The notes under the pieces are model-generated. The model ran no database searches. It was not told the origin of the DNA and saw nothing but the letters and a program-made list of their open reading frames with translations. A program made the position numbers and the translations under genes. Shown one piece after another: positions 42,866 to 51,810 of a DNA stretch of 64,000 nucleotides. This DNA comes from an uncultured Rivibacter sp. (GTDB lineage: Bacteria; Pseudomonadota; Gammaproteobacteria; Burkholderiales; Burkholderiaceae). The stretch spans positions 62,001-126,000 of the forward strand of contig CAMLLU010000001.1 in the NCBI GenBank assembly GCA_946480925.1, written 5' to 3'. The first letter of the stretch is position 1. Each line of letters opens with the position of its first letter.

Positions 42866-44026
42866 TCATGTGTCGAGGCGCAACAGCTTGCCGTCGTCGC
42901 CGTCGGTCAGCACGTACAGCCAGCCGTCGGGGCCCTGCCGCACATCGCGGATGCGCTCGCCCAGGTCCGTGAGCAGGCGCTCCTGCCGCACGACCCTGCG
43001 GCCGTCGAGCTGCAGCCGCACGATGAGCTGGCCCCGCAACGCGCCCACCACCAGGTTGCCCTGCCAGCCTGGGTAGCGATTGCCCGTCACGAAGGCCATG
43101 CCCGAGGGCGCGATGGAGGGCACCCAGTAGGTGATCGGCTGCTCCATGCCCGCCTTGGCCGTACCTTCGCCGATCTTGCGGCCGCTGCCGTATTCGGCAC
43201 CGTAAGTGATGACGGGCCAACCGTAGTTCTTGCCGGCCTCGGCCACGTTGACTTCGTCGCCGCCCTGCGGGCCGTGCTCGTGTATCCACAGCTCGCCGGT
43301 GCCGGGGTGCAGCGCCGCGCCCTGCACGTTGCGGTGGCCATAGCTCCAGATCTCGGGGCGCGCGTCGGCGTTGCCGGCGAAGGGGTTGTCGCGCGGCACG
43401 CTGCCGTCGGCTTCTATGCGCACGATCTTGCCGTGGTGGTTGGACAGCACCTGCGCATCGTCGCGGCGGAAGTTGCGGTCGCCCAGCGTGACGAACAGGC
43501 GCCCGTCGCGGGCGAACACCAGCCGCGAGCCGAAGTGGTAGGTGCTGGCGAACTTGGGCGCCTGGCGAAAGATCACCTGCACGTCGCGCAGGCGGTTGCC
43601 GTCGAGCCGGCCTCGGGCGACGGCCGTGCTGTTGCCACCCTGGGCGTCGGGCTCGGCATAGCTCCAGTAGACGAGCTGGTTGCTGGCGAACTGCGGGTGC
43701 AGCACCACGTCGAGCAGTCCGCCCTGGCCGCGCGCATCGACCGGCGGCAGTCCTTCGAGTACTGTCCCTGTGCCGCCGTCCTTGGTGCTCACCAGCCGCA
43801 GCCGGCCCGGGCGCTCGGTGACGAGCAGGCGGCCGTCGCGCTCGAACGAGGGCAGGAAGGCCACGCACCACGGGCGGTCGAAGCCGCGCGCCACGGTGCT
43901 GACCTTGAGCGACGGCGTTTGCGCGTGTGCGGGTGCAGCGAGCCCAGGCCACAGCGGCGTGGTGGCCAGGGCGATGAGGGCATTGCGGCGGTGGTGGCGG
44001 CGAATGGCTTCTGTGCGTGTTGTCAT
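42866..44026 (-). CDS. PQQ-dependent sugar dehydrogenase, periplasmic paralogue
   Basis: The 386-residue protein is a paralogue of the lipoprotein enzyme next to it, sharing GLLDVVLHPQFASNQLVYW, WSYGHRNVQGAALHPGTGELWI and HEHGPQGGDEVN. It instead has a basic N-terminus (RRHHRRNALIALATT) and a signal peptidase I site after PAHA, so it should be soluble in the periplasm; the twin arginines could direct it to Tat. Expected reaction: oxidation of aldose sugars with PQQ. The pair is tandem on the minus strand with 117 bases between. Confidence 0.9.
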   Translation of the reverse strand: MTTRTEAIRRHHRRNALIALATTPLWPGLAAPAHAQTPSLKVSTVARGFDRPWCVAFLPSFERDGRLLVTERPGRLRLVSTKDGGTGTVLEGLPPVDARGQGGLLDVVLHPQFASNQLVYWSYAEPDAQGGNSTAVARGRLDGNRLRDVQVIFRQAPKFASTYHFGSRLVFARDGRLFVTLGDRNFRRDDAQVLSNHHGKIVRIEADGSVPRDNPFAGNADARPEIWSYGHRNVQGAALHPGTGELWIHEHGPQGGDEVNVAEAGKNYGWPVITYGAEYGSGRKIGEGTAKAGMEQPITYWVPSIAPSGMAFVTGNRYPGWQGNLVVGALRGQLIVRLQLDGRRVVRQERLLTDLGERIRDVRQGPDGWLYVLTDGDDGKLLRLDT

Positions 44027-44107
44027 GAGCGTGTCCCAGTCAGTGCTGTGCAGCGCAGCTGCTCGTCATGGATCCCGGATCAAAAGCCTTGCCAGTCTAG
44101 AAACCAA

Positions 44108-44136
44108 AAAGGCCCGGTGCGATGCACGGGGCCTTT
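44108..44136 (-). terminator. Intrinsic terminator after the FecR-like gene
   Basis: Arms 44108-44120 and 44124-44136 pair with one mismatch around a three-base loop, followed on the minus strand by TTTTTGGTTT. It lies about 30 bases past the stop of the FecR/DUF6600 gene. Confidence 0.8.
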
Positions 44137-44167
44137 CTGTCCTTCCGGATTTTCGGCGTGGACTGCT

Positions 44168-46132
44168 TCAGCGCCGCATTTCCATGCCGCGTTCCGAGCG
44201 CTCGCCGCGGTCTCCGCGCTGGCGGTGGTCCTTGTCGGGTTGCGCCTGTTGCTGCTGCTGAGGCTGGGGTTGTGCGGCGCGCCATTGCGGCTGCGCCTGC
44301 GGGGCGGGCGCTGCCGGGGCAGGCATGGGCCGCACCTGGCCTTGCCAGCCGCGGTGCTCCGGCACTTGAGCGGGCGTCTGCGGCTGGGGCCGTGGTTGCG
44401 CCTGCGGCATGGTGTTCAGCGAGCCGCCGCGCTGTGGCTGCTGCCATTGCGGCTGGGGTTGCTGCTGCTGTTGCTGCGGCCGCGCGGGCCAGTCGCGGTT
44501 GTTCGGGTTGCCGCCGCGCCACTGCGGTTGAGTTTGCGGTTGCGGTGGCGTCATCACCGGCTCCGAGCGGTCGGGGAAGGCGCCGCGTCGGTCACCGCGC
44601 CAGCCAGCCGCGTCGGGAGGTTGCACGCGAGCGCCCGGCAGCGGCTCCGCACGCGGCAACTGCGGGCGGCCGGGGAGGTTCTGTTCCAGCGAGCGGCCTT
44701 GCGGTTGCGGCACAGGCTGCTGCGGCTGCACCACGGCGGCGCCCACGCCCGGCTGTCGCTCGGGCAGGCGGATGTCGCGGTCGAACTGCGGTCGCGGTGC
44801 GGCGTCATTGCGTGGTGGGCGGACCTCGCCGGGGCCGCGCACGAAGCGGGCGGGCGGCGCCACCGGCTGCAGCTCGCGCACCGGCATCACGCGGTCGATG
44901 GGCGCGCCGCCGCCCCGATGGATGGGTTCACGGAAGCCTCGGCCCGGCACGGCCGTGCCGCCGCGTTCGAGGTTGGCGTTGAGCGACACGCCAGCCGGCG
45001 GGCGGTTGATGAGGCCCTCGTTGAGCTTCGGGTTCAGGCGCACGTTGCTGATGCGCGGCTGATAGGGGTGCCACGGGGCGAGCGGATACCAGCCCACGTA
45101 ACCGGGCGACCCCACGGTGATGGAAGCGCTGAAGCCAGGGCGGCCCACCCAGCCCACCAGCGCCGGCGCATACACCGGGCGTGCCACGTAGGTCCCCGGC
45201 CACCAGCACCAGCGCGTGCCGACGTAGACCCAGCGGCCGTAGTGGAAGGGCGCGAAGCCCCATGGCGCTTCGTCCACCCACGTCCAGCCCCAGGGCGACA
45301 CCCAGCGCCAGCGGCCGTGGCGGTAGGGGGCCCAACCGGCAACCACCACGCGCGGCACCCACACGGTGCCATAGGTGGCGTCGTTCACCCAGTCGCCATG
45401 CGCGTCGAGGTCTTCGTAGCCCGTCATGTAGGGCGACACGTAGCGCGTGGAGGCGACGTCGCGCAGGCGTTCATCACGCTTGAGCGACCACTCGTCGAAC
45501 GCCGTGGCAACGGCCTCGCCGTAGTTGAGCTGGGCGCCGTCGGGGCTGATGTCGAGCGAGCGGCCTTCGCGCAGCGACAGGGTGTTGCCGCCGGTGTAGA
45601 CGATGGCCTCGCCGCGGAAGCTGGTCACGCGCAGCGGGCTCGCTTCGCTGCCGTCGAGCCGGTAGCGGCCCGGCGAGCGCAACTCGATGTTGCGGTCGCC
45701 GCTTTGCACGGCGAGTGTGTCCTTGAACTCGTTGTTGTGCAGCCGCACGGTGAGCGTGCCGCGCTCCAGCCGCACGGTGGTGTGGTGGTCGTCGAGCTGT
45801 TCGAAGACCAGCTCGGAATGTTCATCGAGCCGCAGCGCATGCGGGCCGAAGCGCACTTCGGCGCGCGCGTCGTTGCCGGTGCGCAGCTGCGTGCGCGAGG
45901 TCACCACGTCGTTGACCTCGGCGTCGTCCCAGTCGCTGTCGCCGTCTTCGTCGGTGCGCCAGATGCGCACGTCGCCCTGCGCCACCGACAGGCGGCCGGC
46001 GATGCTGGGTGCTTCGCGCACTTCGGACTGGCTGCCGCCCGACGGGTAGTGGGTCTGTGCGCGGGGTGAACTGGGGGCCACCACGCAGCCGGTCAGCAGT
46101 ACGCTGGCGGCAAGCCACGCAACATGGCGCAT
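44168..46132 (-). CDS. FecR-domain/DUF6600 lipoprotein with W-rich and Q/P-rich regions
   Basis: The protein has 654 residues from the ATG at 46132, six bases after GGAG; an ATG at 46144 overlaps that site. A short signal peptide ends in the lipobox LLTGC (Cys16). Residues ~40-230 contain a FecR-like beta domain (VAQGDVRIWRT, LRTGNDARAEVRFGP, LERGTLTVRL). Then comes a tryptophan-rich DUF6600 region (GRWRWVSPWGWTWVDEAPWG...GTRWCWWPG). The last ~250 residues are low-complexity, rich in Q, P, R and G, and probably unfolded. It sits on the outer or inner membrane facing the periplasm. Function unknown; an envelope-stress or matrix role is speculative. Confidence 0.85.
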   Translation of the reverse strand: MRHVAWLAASVLLTGCVVAPSSPRAQTHYPSGGSQSEVREAPSIAGRLSVAQGDVRIWRTDEDGDSDWDDAEVNDVVTSRTQLRTGNDARAEVRFGPHALRLDEHSELVFEQLDDHHTTVRLERGTLTVRLHNNEFKDTLAVQSGDRNIELRSPGRYRLDGSEASPLRVTSFRGEAIVYTGGNTLSLREGRSLDISPDGAQLNYGEAVATAFDEWSLKRDERLRDVASTRYVSPYMTGYEDLDAHGDWVNDATYGTVWVPRVVVAGWAPYRHGRWRWVSPWGWTWVDEAPWGFAPFHYGRWVYVGTRWCWWPGTYVARPVYAPALVGWVGRPGFSASITVGSPGYVGWYPLAPWHPYQPRISNVRLNPKLNEGLINRPPAGVSLNANLERGGTAVPGRGFREPIHRGGGAPIDRVMPVRELQPVAPPARFVRGPGEVRPPRNDAAPRPQFDRDIRLPERQPGVGAAVVQPQQPVPQPQGRSLEQNLPGRPQLPRAEPLPGARVQPPDAAGWRGDRRGAFPDRSEPVMTPPQPQTQPQWRGGNPNNRDWPARPQQQQQQPQPQWQQPQRGGSLNTMPQAQPRPQPQTPAQVPEHRGWQGQVRPMPAPAAPAPQAQPQWRAAQPQPQQQQQAQPDKDHRQRGDRGERSERGMEMRR

Positions 46133-46265
46133 CAATGTCTCCATAAGCGGTTCTGCCCGCTTCATTCTGAACGCCGCAGCCCGGGCCTTGTTGACAGGGA
46201 GGGTATGCAGGGGTGTGCAAAGAAATGTTGGGGCGGCCCGGCGTGGTGGCACTGCCTTTTGCCTG

Positions 46266-47984
46266 TCACGAATCGGCGACACCCTCGACCACCATCTGCA
46301 GGCGCTGCTGGCCATTGAATTCGTCCACGCTCAGGCGGTAGGCGATGCGCGCGGTGCCGGGCAGCGGTTCGCTGCGGCCGAACCAGATCGCCTCGCGCAA
46401 CTGGCCGTTGTGCCGCACCGTGAGCTTGAGGTGTCGCTCGCCAACCAGTCGCTGGTTGACGACATCGACGGTGTCGCAAAACAGCGGCGGCTCGAACGAC
46501 GGGCCCCACACGGCGGCTTCGAGCGCCTGCACCACCGGTGGGGCGAACCACTGCGCATCGAGCGGCCCGTCGGTGGCCAGCGTGCGCGTCAACGTGGCGG
46601 CATCGATGCATTCGCGCGCTACCGCGTCGAAGGCCTGTTCGAACACGTCGAAGTCTTCTTCGGCGAGCGTGGCGCCAGCGGCCATGGCGTGGCCCCCGAA
46701 CTTGCGCAGCAGCTGCGGGTGGCGCTTGCTCACGAGGTCGAGTGCATCACGCAGGTGAAAGCCCGGGATCGAGCGGCCCGAGCCCTTGAGCAGCCCGTCG
46801 CGGCCGAGTGCGAACACGAAGGTCGGGCGGTGCAGCCGGTCTTTCAGGCGCGACGCGACGATGCCCACCACGCCCTCGTGGAACTCGGGATCGAAGATGG
46901 CCACCGCGGCTGGCGGCTCCCCTTCGGGCATCAACATCTCGACCATCGCTTCGGCCTGTTCGCGCATGCCAGCTTCCACCTCGCGGCGTTCGCGGTTGAT
47001 GGCGTCCAGCCGCAATGCGAGTTCAGTGGCCTGCGCTTCGTCGTCGGTGAGCAGGCATTCGATGCCCAGCGTCATCTGTTCGAGCCGGCCGGCCGCGTTG
47101 ATGCGCGGGCCCAGCGCAAAGCCGAAGTCGAAGCTCACCGCGCGCGACGGGTCACGCCCCGCGGCCTTGAACAGGGCACGCACGCCCGGCTGCATGCGGC
47201 CGGAGCGGATGCGCTTGAGCCCCTGTGCCACCAGGCGGCGGTTGTTGGCGTCGAGCTTCACCACGTCGGCCACGGTGCCCAGCGCCACGAGGTCGAGCAG
47301 CGTGTCCAGGCGCGGCTGCGCGTCGGCGGCAAAGGCCCCGCGTTCGCGCAGCTCGGCGCGCAGTGCCAGCAGCACGTAGAACATCACGCCCACGCCTGCA
47401 ATGCATTTGCTCTCGAAGCCGCAGTCGGGCTGGTTGGGGTTCACGATCACGTCGGCCTCGGGCAGCGCAATGCCGCCGTTCAGCAGCGCCGGCAGGTGGT
47501 GGTCGGTGACCAGCACCTTCATGCCCACGGCGCGCGCATGCGACACGCCTTCGTGGCTGGCAATGCCGTTGTCCACGGTCACCAGCACGTCGGGGCGGTG
47601 CGCGCGTGCAAGGTCCACGATGGCCGGCGTGAGGCCGTAGCCGTGGATGGCGCGGTCGGGTACCACGTAGCTCAGCGTGCCGGGCCTGGCGCCCAGCAGC
47701 TTGAGTCCGCGCAGCGCCACGGCGCAGGCGGTGGCGCCGTCGCAGTCGTAGTCGGCCACCACGCAGATGCGGCCGCCGGCGGCCAGCGTGTCGGCCAGCA
47801 GCTTCGCGGCGGCCTGCGCGCCGTGCAGCGAGGCCGGCGGCAGCAGCAGTGCCAGCGAGTCGTCGAGCTGCTGCGCCTGCGCGATGCCGCGTGCGGCGAA
47901 CAGGCGCGCCAGCAGCGGGTGCACGCCGGCCTGTTCCAGTGCCCAGGCGGTGCGTGGCGGCACGTCGCGGATCGTGATCTTCAT
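46266..47984 (-). CDS. recJ: Single-stranded-DNA-specific exonuclease RecJ
   Basis: The 572-residue protein has DHH-superfamily motifs of RecJ: VVADYDCDGATACAVALRG (metal site), VTVDNGIASHEGV, LVTDHHLPALLNGG and VNPNQPDC. The DHHA1 part contains the GHAMAAGATL block and the C-terminal OB-type domain follows. It degrades single-stranded DNA 5' to 3' in recombination and mismatch repair. The ATG at 47984 starts the conserved N-terminus. It lies 15 bases downstream of a conserved hypothetical gene on the same strand. Confidence 0.97.
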   Translation of the reverse strand: MKITIRDVPPRTAWALEQAGVHPLLARLFAARGIAQAQQLDDSLALLLPPASLHGAQAAAKLLADTLAAGGRICVVADYDCDGATACAVALRGLKLLGARPGTLSYVVPDRAIHGYGLTPAIVDLARAHRPDVLVTVDNGIASHEGVSHARAVGMKVLVTDHHLPALLNGGIALPEADVIVNPNQPDCGFESKCIAGVGVMFYVLLALRAELRERGAFAADAQPRLDTLLDLVALGTVADVVKLDANNRRLVAQGLKRIRSGRMQPGVRALFKAAGRDPSRAVSFDFGFALGPRINAAGRLEQMTLGIECLLTDDEAQATELALRLDAINRERREVEAGMREQAEAMVEMLMPEGEPPAAVAIFDPEFHEGVVGIVASRLKDRLHRPTFVFALGRDGLLKGSGRSIPGFHLRDALDLVSKRHPQLLRKFGGHAMAAGATLAEEDFDVFEQAFDAVARECIDAATLTRTLATDGPLDAQWFAPPVVQALEAAVWGPSFEPPLFCDTVDVVNQRLVGERHLKLTVRHNGQLREAIWFGRSEPLPGTARIAYRLSVDEFNGQQRLQMVVEGVADS

Positions 47985-47999
47985 GCTTGGGTTCGTCTC

Positions 48000-48929
48000 T
48001 CAGAGTGCTTGCAAGGCGGCGGTGGCGGAGGGGCGCTTGAAGCGCGCCGCCAGCCCGGCCAGCCATGAACGCGGTGAGCTTTCATAGCGTTGCGCATGGC
48101 GCTCGCCGGCCAGCGTGAGCTGCACGGCTTCGCCGCGTTGCGCACGCGCCAGCAGGTCGCGCAGCGGGCCGGCGTCGAGGGCCTGCCAGGCCGCGGCCCA
48201 GGCGGCCCAGTCACCCAGCAGCGCAGGCGCGCGCAACGTGTCGGCCACCACCGGCTCGGGTTGCCGCTCGACCTGCCGCACGCCGCAGCCGCTGAGCCAG
48301 ATGCTGTTGACCGCCGGCAGCCCTTCGGCCTCGCGCGCTTCGTTGGCGGGGTGCTGGTACAGCAGCATCTGCACCTCGCTCATCAGCCGGCGCAGCGTGG
48401 CGGCTTCGGGCCGGTCGGGCATCCACAGGTCGGGGTTGCGACCGATAACTCGGTCGAGCGAGGCGGTGGACAGCTCGGCCAGCGATTCGTGCGCGACGTA
48501 CCAGCGCGTCGGCGCGCCCCACAGCAACACCCAGCCATCGCCTTCGAACAGCGGCCGCAAGGATTCCATCAATTCGCGTGACACCGCCTCGTCGAGCTGC
48601 AGCGCCTGCGGATCGCCCATCGTGATGTGGTCGGGGCCGACGTGCCAATGCACAGGGCTCAGCAGGCCCCAGGCCTGGTCGCCGGTGGTGATGCCGTCTT
48701 GCGCGGCGGCCCGTGCGGCCCACGGCAGCTGGCCATCGCCGCCGGTCAGGCTCAAGGCCGCGGCGAGCGCGCATTCGTGCGGGGTAGAGAGGCTGTATTC
48801 ATCGCCCTCGGTGCGTTGCGTGGGCGCCAGCAGCGCCAGCAGGCGTTCGAGATGGGGCAGCGAGGGCTCCTGCAGCGCCTGCCGGTCCGGCTCCGCTGCC
48901 GACGAGGCGAAGGGAATCATCAGGTGCAT
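48000..48929 (-). CDS. Conserved hypothetical, often annotated as phosphoglycerate mutase-like
   Basis: A 309-residue cytoplasmic protein without clear catalytic motifs. It contains LTGGDGQLPWAARAA, LLSPVHWHVGPDHITMGDP, WVLLWGAPTRWYVAHESL and NSIWLSGCGVRQ. I recall homologues upstream of recJ in many betaproteobacteria. They are labelled phosphoglycerate mutase in databases, but none of the alkaline-phosphatase-superfamily metal motifs of iPGM is visible here, so that name seems unsafe. Start is the ATG at 48929 or the one three codons later. Probably co-transcribed with recJ. Confidence 0.75.
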   Translation of the reverse strand: MHLMIPFASSAAEPDRQALQEPSLPHLERLLALLAPTQRTEGDEYSLSTPHECALAAALSLTGGDGQLPWAARAAAQDGITTGDQAWGLLSPVHWHVGPDHITMGDPQALQLDEAVSRELMESLRPLFEGDGWVLLWGAPTRWYVAHESLAELSTASLDRVIGRNPDLWMPDRPEAATLRRLMSEVQMLLYQHPANEAREAEGLPAVNSIWLSGCGVRQVERQPEPVVADTLRAPALLGDWAAWAAAWQALDAGPLRDLLARAQRGEAVQLTLAGERHAQRYESSPRSWLAGLAARFKRPSATAALQAL

Positions 48930-49062
48930 GGGCGGCGATTATCCCGGGTGGGCTGCGTCAGAATCCCGCCCCGGGGGAGGCGCGAGGGCGCGTGCACTTG
49001 GCGTGCGATCTGCTGCGGCTCCTTTTCGAGCAAACCACGACAGAAACGCGACGAGGACGTAC

Positions 49063-49695
49063 ATGCGAATCATCTCTGCCGCCTTGGCGGCGCTTTGCCT
49101 TTCGGCCGCAGCCCTGGCAGCCACGCCCGAGTAGGACGTGAACCACTACATCGCGATCTTCAACGGAACAGATGCCAGATCGCAGAACGAATCCGTGGAG
49201 TCGTTTGCCTGGAAAGGCCTTTCAGACCCGCGCCTGTTTGACGTGATCGAGAAGCGCGTGCTGGCAGAGCATGCCGAGGCACGCAACAACCGCGACGACA
49301 AGAACCGGGTGGCCCGCTACATCCGCGCACTCGGCTTTTCGGGGCAGGAGAAGTACCGGGGCACCATCCAGTCGTTCCTGCAGGACTCGGTCTATCAGCG
49401 CTATGCGCAGGATGCGCTGGAGAACCTGGAAACCTATCGCGAATGGAATCCCGTCATTTCGAACCGCGCCACCTTCAACCCCAAGCTGTCCGACGACGCG
49501 AACCGCGTGATCAACATGCTGCGTGCCGACGACATGATGCTCAAGCGCGTGGGCGCCAAGCGGGTGTTCTTCGGACAACGCGAGCCCGAGGTGATGGAAG
49601 TGCTGGCGCAGCAGCTGGACGCCCATCGCGACAACTACGAGCGCAAGCACAAGGACGCGGTGGCCTGGATGATCAAGGCGCAACGCGGACGCTAA
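49063..49695 (+). pseudogene. Exported protein gene interrupted by an in-frame amber codon
   Basis: The ATG at 49063 starts a classic signal peptide (MRIISAALAALCLSAAALA) ending ATPE, then a TAG at 49132-49134. The same reading frame continues without interruption for 186 more codons from GTG 49138 to 49695 (NHYIAIFNGTDARSQNES...). Together they would make a 210-residue secreted protein with a charged, helical mature part. The intact downstream frame suggests a recent nonsense mutation, a sequencing error, readthrough or weak reinitiation at GTG; AGGA lies only one base before the GTG, too close to be a ribosome site. The family is not recognised. It is monocistronic upstream of lolC. Confidence 0.75.
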
Positions 49696-49772
49696 AGACA
49701 CACGGCCTTGCAGCCTTGGCCTGCCAGGCTCCCGTGCCAAGGCCAACCGCCCTCGGGTAGCATCCCTGCCCC

Positions 49773-51029
49773 ATGAACCTCCCATACGAGTGGCGGGTCG
49801 GCTGGCGCTACACACGCGCCGGTCGCACCGGGCGCCGCAACGGCTTCATCTCCTTCATCTCGGGCGTTTCGATGCTGGGCATCGCGCTCGGCGTGGCCGC
49901 GCTCATCATCGTGCTGTCGGTGATGAACGGCTTCCAGAAGGAAGTGCGCGACCGCATGCTCTCGGTCATCGCGCACGTCGAGGTGTTCGACGCACAAGGC
50001 GGCGCATTGCCCGACTGGCGTGCCACGGCCGCTGCGGCCAGGCTCAACCCGCAGGTGGTGGGCGCGGCGCCCTTCGTTGCGGCGCAGGCGCTCATCGCCC
50101 GTGGTGACGACATGCGCGGTGCCGTGGTGCGCGGCATCTCGCCGGCCGAAGAGGCCACCGTCACGGCGCTGGCCGCGCAGCTGAAAGACACCACGCTGGC
50201 ACGCCTGACGCCCGGCAGCTGGGGTGTGGTGCTGGGCGGCGAGCTGGCGCGCGGCCTGGGGGTGCGCGAAGGCGATCAGGTCACCATCGTCACGCCCACC
50301 GGGCAGGTCACGCCCGCTGGCGTGGTGCCCCGGCTCAAGCAGATGACGGTGGTGGGCACCTTCGACGCCGGCCACTACGAATACGACAACGGCCTGGTGC
50401 TGATGCACGTGGATGACGCGGCCAGGTTGTTCCGCGTGGGAGGGCCGACCGGCGTGCAGCTCAAGCTGGTCGACCAGCAGCAGGCGCGCCAGGTGGCCGC
50501 CGAGCTGCAGGCCTCGCTGGGCCGCGACGTCTGGGTGCGCGACTGGACGCGCACCAACCGCAACTGGTTCGAGGCGGTGAAGATCGAGAAGACGATGATG
50601 TTCATCATCCTCACGCTGATCGTCGCGGTGGCGGCGTTCAACCTCGTGTCCACGCTGGTGATGACGGTGACCGACAAGCGCGCCGACATCGCCATCCTGC
50701 GCACGCTGGGCGCGAGCCCGCGCTCCATCATGGGCATCTTCATGGTGCAAGGTGCTGCGGCCGGCGTGATCGGCACGCTGAGCGGGCTGGGCCTCGGGTT
50801 GCTCGTGGCCTACAACATCGACGTCATCGTGCCGGCGCTGGAGCGGCTGTTCAACGCCAGCTTCCTGCCCAGCAGCGTGTACCTCATCAGCAAGATGCCG
50901 AGCGACCCGCAAAGCACCGACATCGTGCCCATCACGGTGATCTCGCTGGTGCTGTCCTTCGTGGCCACGCTGTACCCGAGCTGGCGCGCTTCCAGAGTGC
51001 AACCCGCGGAGGCGCTGCGCTATGAGTGA
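49773..51029 (+). CDS. lolC: Lipoprotein-releasing ABC transporter permease (LolC/E)
   Basis: The 418-residue protein has an N-terminal helix following [14 protein letters not shown], the conserved [21 protein letters not shown] segment, a large periplasmic domain (residues ~50-270) and three C-terminal helices with [20 protein letters not shown] and [18 protein letters not shown]. It extracts outer-membrane lipoproteins from the inner membrane and hands them to LolA. The 3' end overlaps lolD by 8 bases. A single permease gene here fits either LolC-type heterodimers with a partner elsewhere or a LolF-like homodimer. Confidence 0.95.
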   Translation: MNLPYEWRVGWRYTRAGRTGRRNGFISFISGVSMLGIALGVAALIIVLSVMNGFQKEVRDRMLSVIAHVEVFDAQGGALPDWRATAAAARLNPQVVGAAPFVAAQALIARGDDMRGAVVRGISPAEEATVTALAAQLKDTTLARLTPGSWGVVLGGELARGLGVREGDQVTIVTPTGQVTPAGVVPRLKQMTVVGTFDAGHYEYDNGLVLMHVDDAARLFRVGGPTGVQLKLVDQQQARQVAAELQASLGRDVWVRDWTRTNRNWFEAVKIEKTMMFIILTLIVAVAAFNLVSTLVMTVTDKRADIAILRTLGASPRSIMGIFMVQGAAAGVIGTLSGLGLGLLVAYNIDVIVPALERLFNASFLPSSVYLISKMPSDPQSTDIVPITVISLVLSFVATLYPSWRASRVQPAEALRYE

Positions 51030-51762
51030 TGACCGCACCCCGCTCACCTGGCACGGTGGGCACCCCTCCGCGGCAGCTCGCGACCTGGTGCTGCGAGGTC
51101 AGGGCCTCACGCGCCGCTTCCACGAAGGAGGGCGCGACGGCCTGGACGTGACGGTGCTGCACGGCGTGGACATCGATGTCTCGCGCGGCGAGACGCTGGC
51201 CATCGTCGGTGCTTCGGGTTCGGGCAAGAGCACCTTGCTGCACCTGCTGGGCGGGCTGGACGCGCCCACCGCCGGCCGCGTGCAGCTGATGGGCCGCGAC
51301 TTCGCGACCATGAACGCCGCCGAGCAAGGCGAGTGGCGCAATCAGCACCTGGGGTTCATCTACCAGTTCCACCACCTGCTTCCCGAGTTCACCGCGCTCG
51401 ACAACGTGGCCATGCCGCTGATGATCCGCCGCATGCCGCGACACGACGCGCAAGAGCAGGCGGCGCAGATGCTGCAGGCCGTGGGCCTGGCACGCCGCGT
51501 GGAGCACCGGCCGGCAGAGCTGTCGGGCGGTGAACGCCAGCGCGTGGCCATCGCCCGTGCGCTGGTGGCGCAGCCGGCCTGCGTGCTGGCCGACGAGCCC
51601 ACCGGCAACCTCGACCGCGAGACGGCGCACACGGTGTTCGAGCTGATGCTGCAGCTGGCGCGCGAGCGCGGCACGGCCTTCGTGGTGGTGACGCACGACC
51701 CGTTGCTGGCCGCGCGTTGCGGCCGCGCACTCAAGCTGGCCGGCGGACTGTTGCAGGGCTGA
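51022..51762 (+). CDS. lolD: Lipoprotein-releasing ABC transporter ATPase LolD
   Basis: A 246-residue ABC ATPase with Walker [11 protein letters not shown]-loop region [21 protein letters not shown] (typical of LolD/MacB), signature [15 protein letters not shown], Walker [12 protein letters not shown] and H-loop VVVTHD. It powers lipoprotein release with the upstream permease. It overlaps that gene, so expression is coupled. The N-terminus is ~20 residues longer than usual. Confidence 0.96.
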   Translation: MSDDRTPLTWHGGHPSAAARDLVLRGQGLTRRFHEGGRDGLDVTVLHGVDIDVSRGETLAIVGASGSGKSTLLHLLGGLDAPTAGRVQLMGRDFATMNAAEQGEWRNQHLGFIYQFHHLLPEFTALDNVAMPLMIRRMPRHDAQEQAAQMLQAVGLARRVEHRPAELSGGERQRVAIARALVAQPACVLADEPTGNLDRETAHTVFELMLQLARERGTAFVVVTHDPLLAARCGRALKLAGGLLQG

Positions 51763-51810
51763 GGGTTCAGGCGGCCGGGGCGGTGGTCTCTTCCAGCGGA
51801 CTCGACCCGC

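Noticed and set aside
44200..44560. Glutamine-codon-rich stretch considered as a phase-variable tandem repeat
   Set aside because: Codons are mixed (CAG/CAA with Pro and Arg) and no exact repeat unit is maintained; it is a low-complexity coding tail.
49138..49695. Separate cytoplasmic gene starting at GTG 49138
   Set aside because: The only AGGA is one base from the GTG, and the frame continues a perfect signal peptide; an interrupted secreted-protein gene explains it better.
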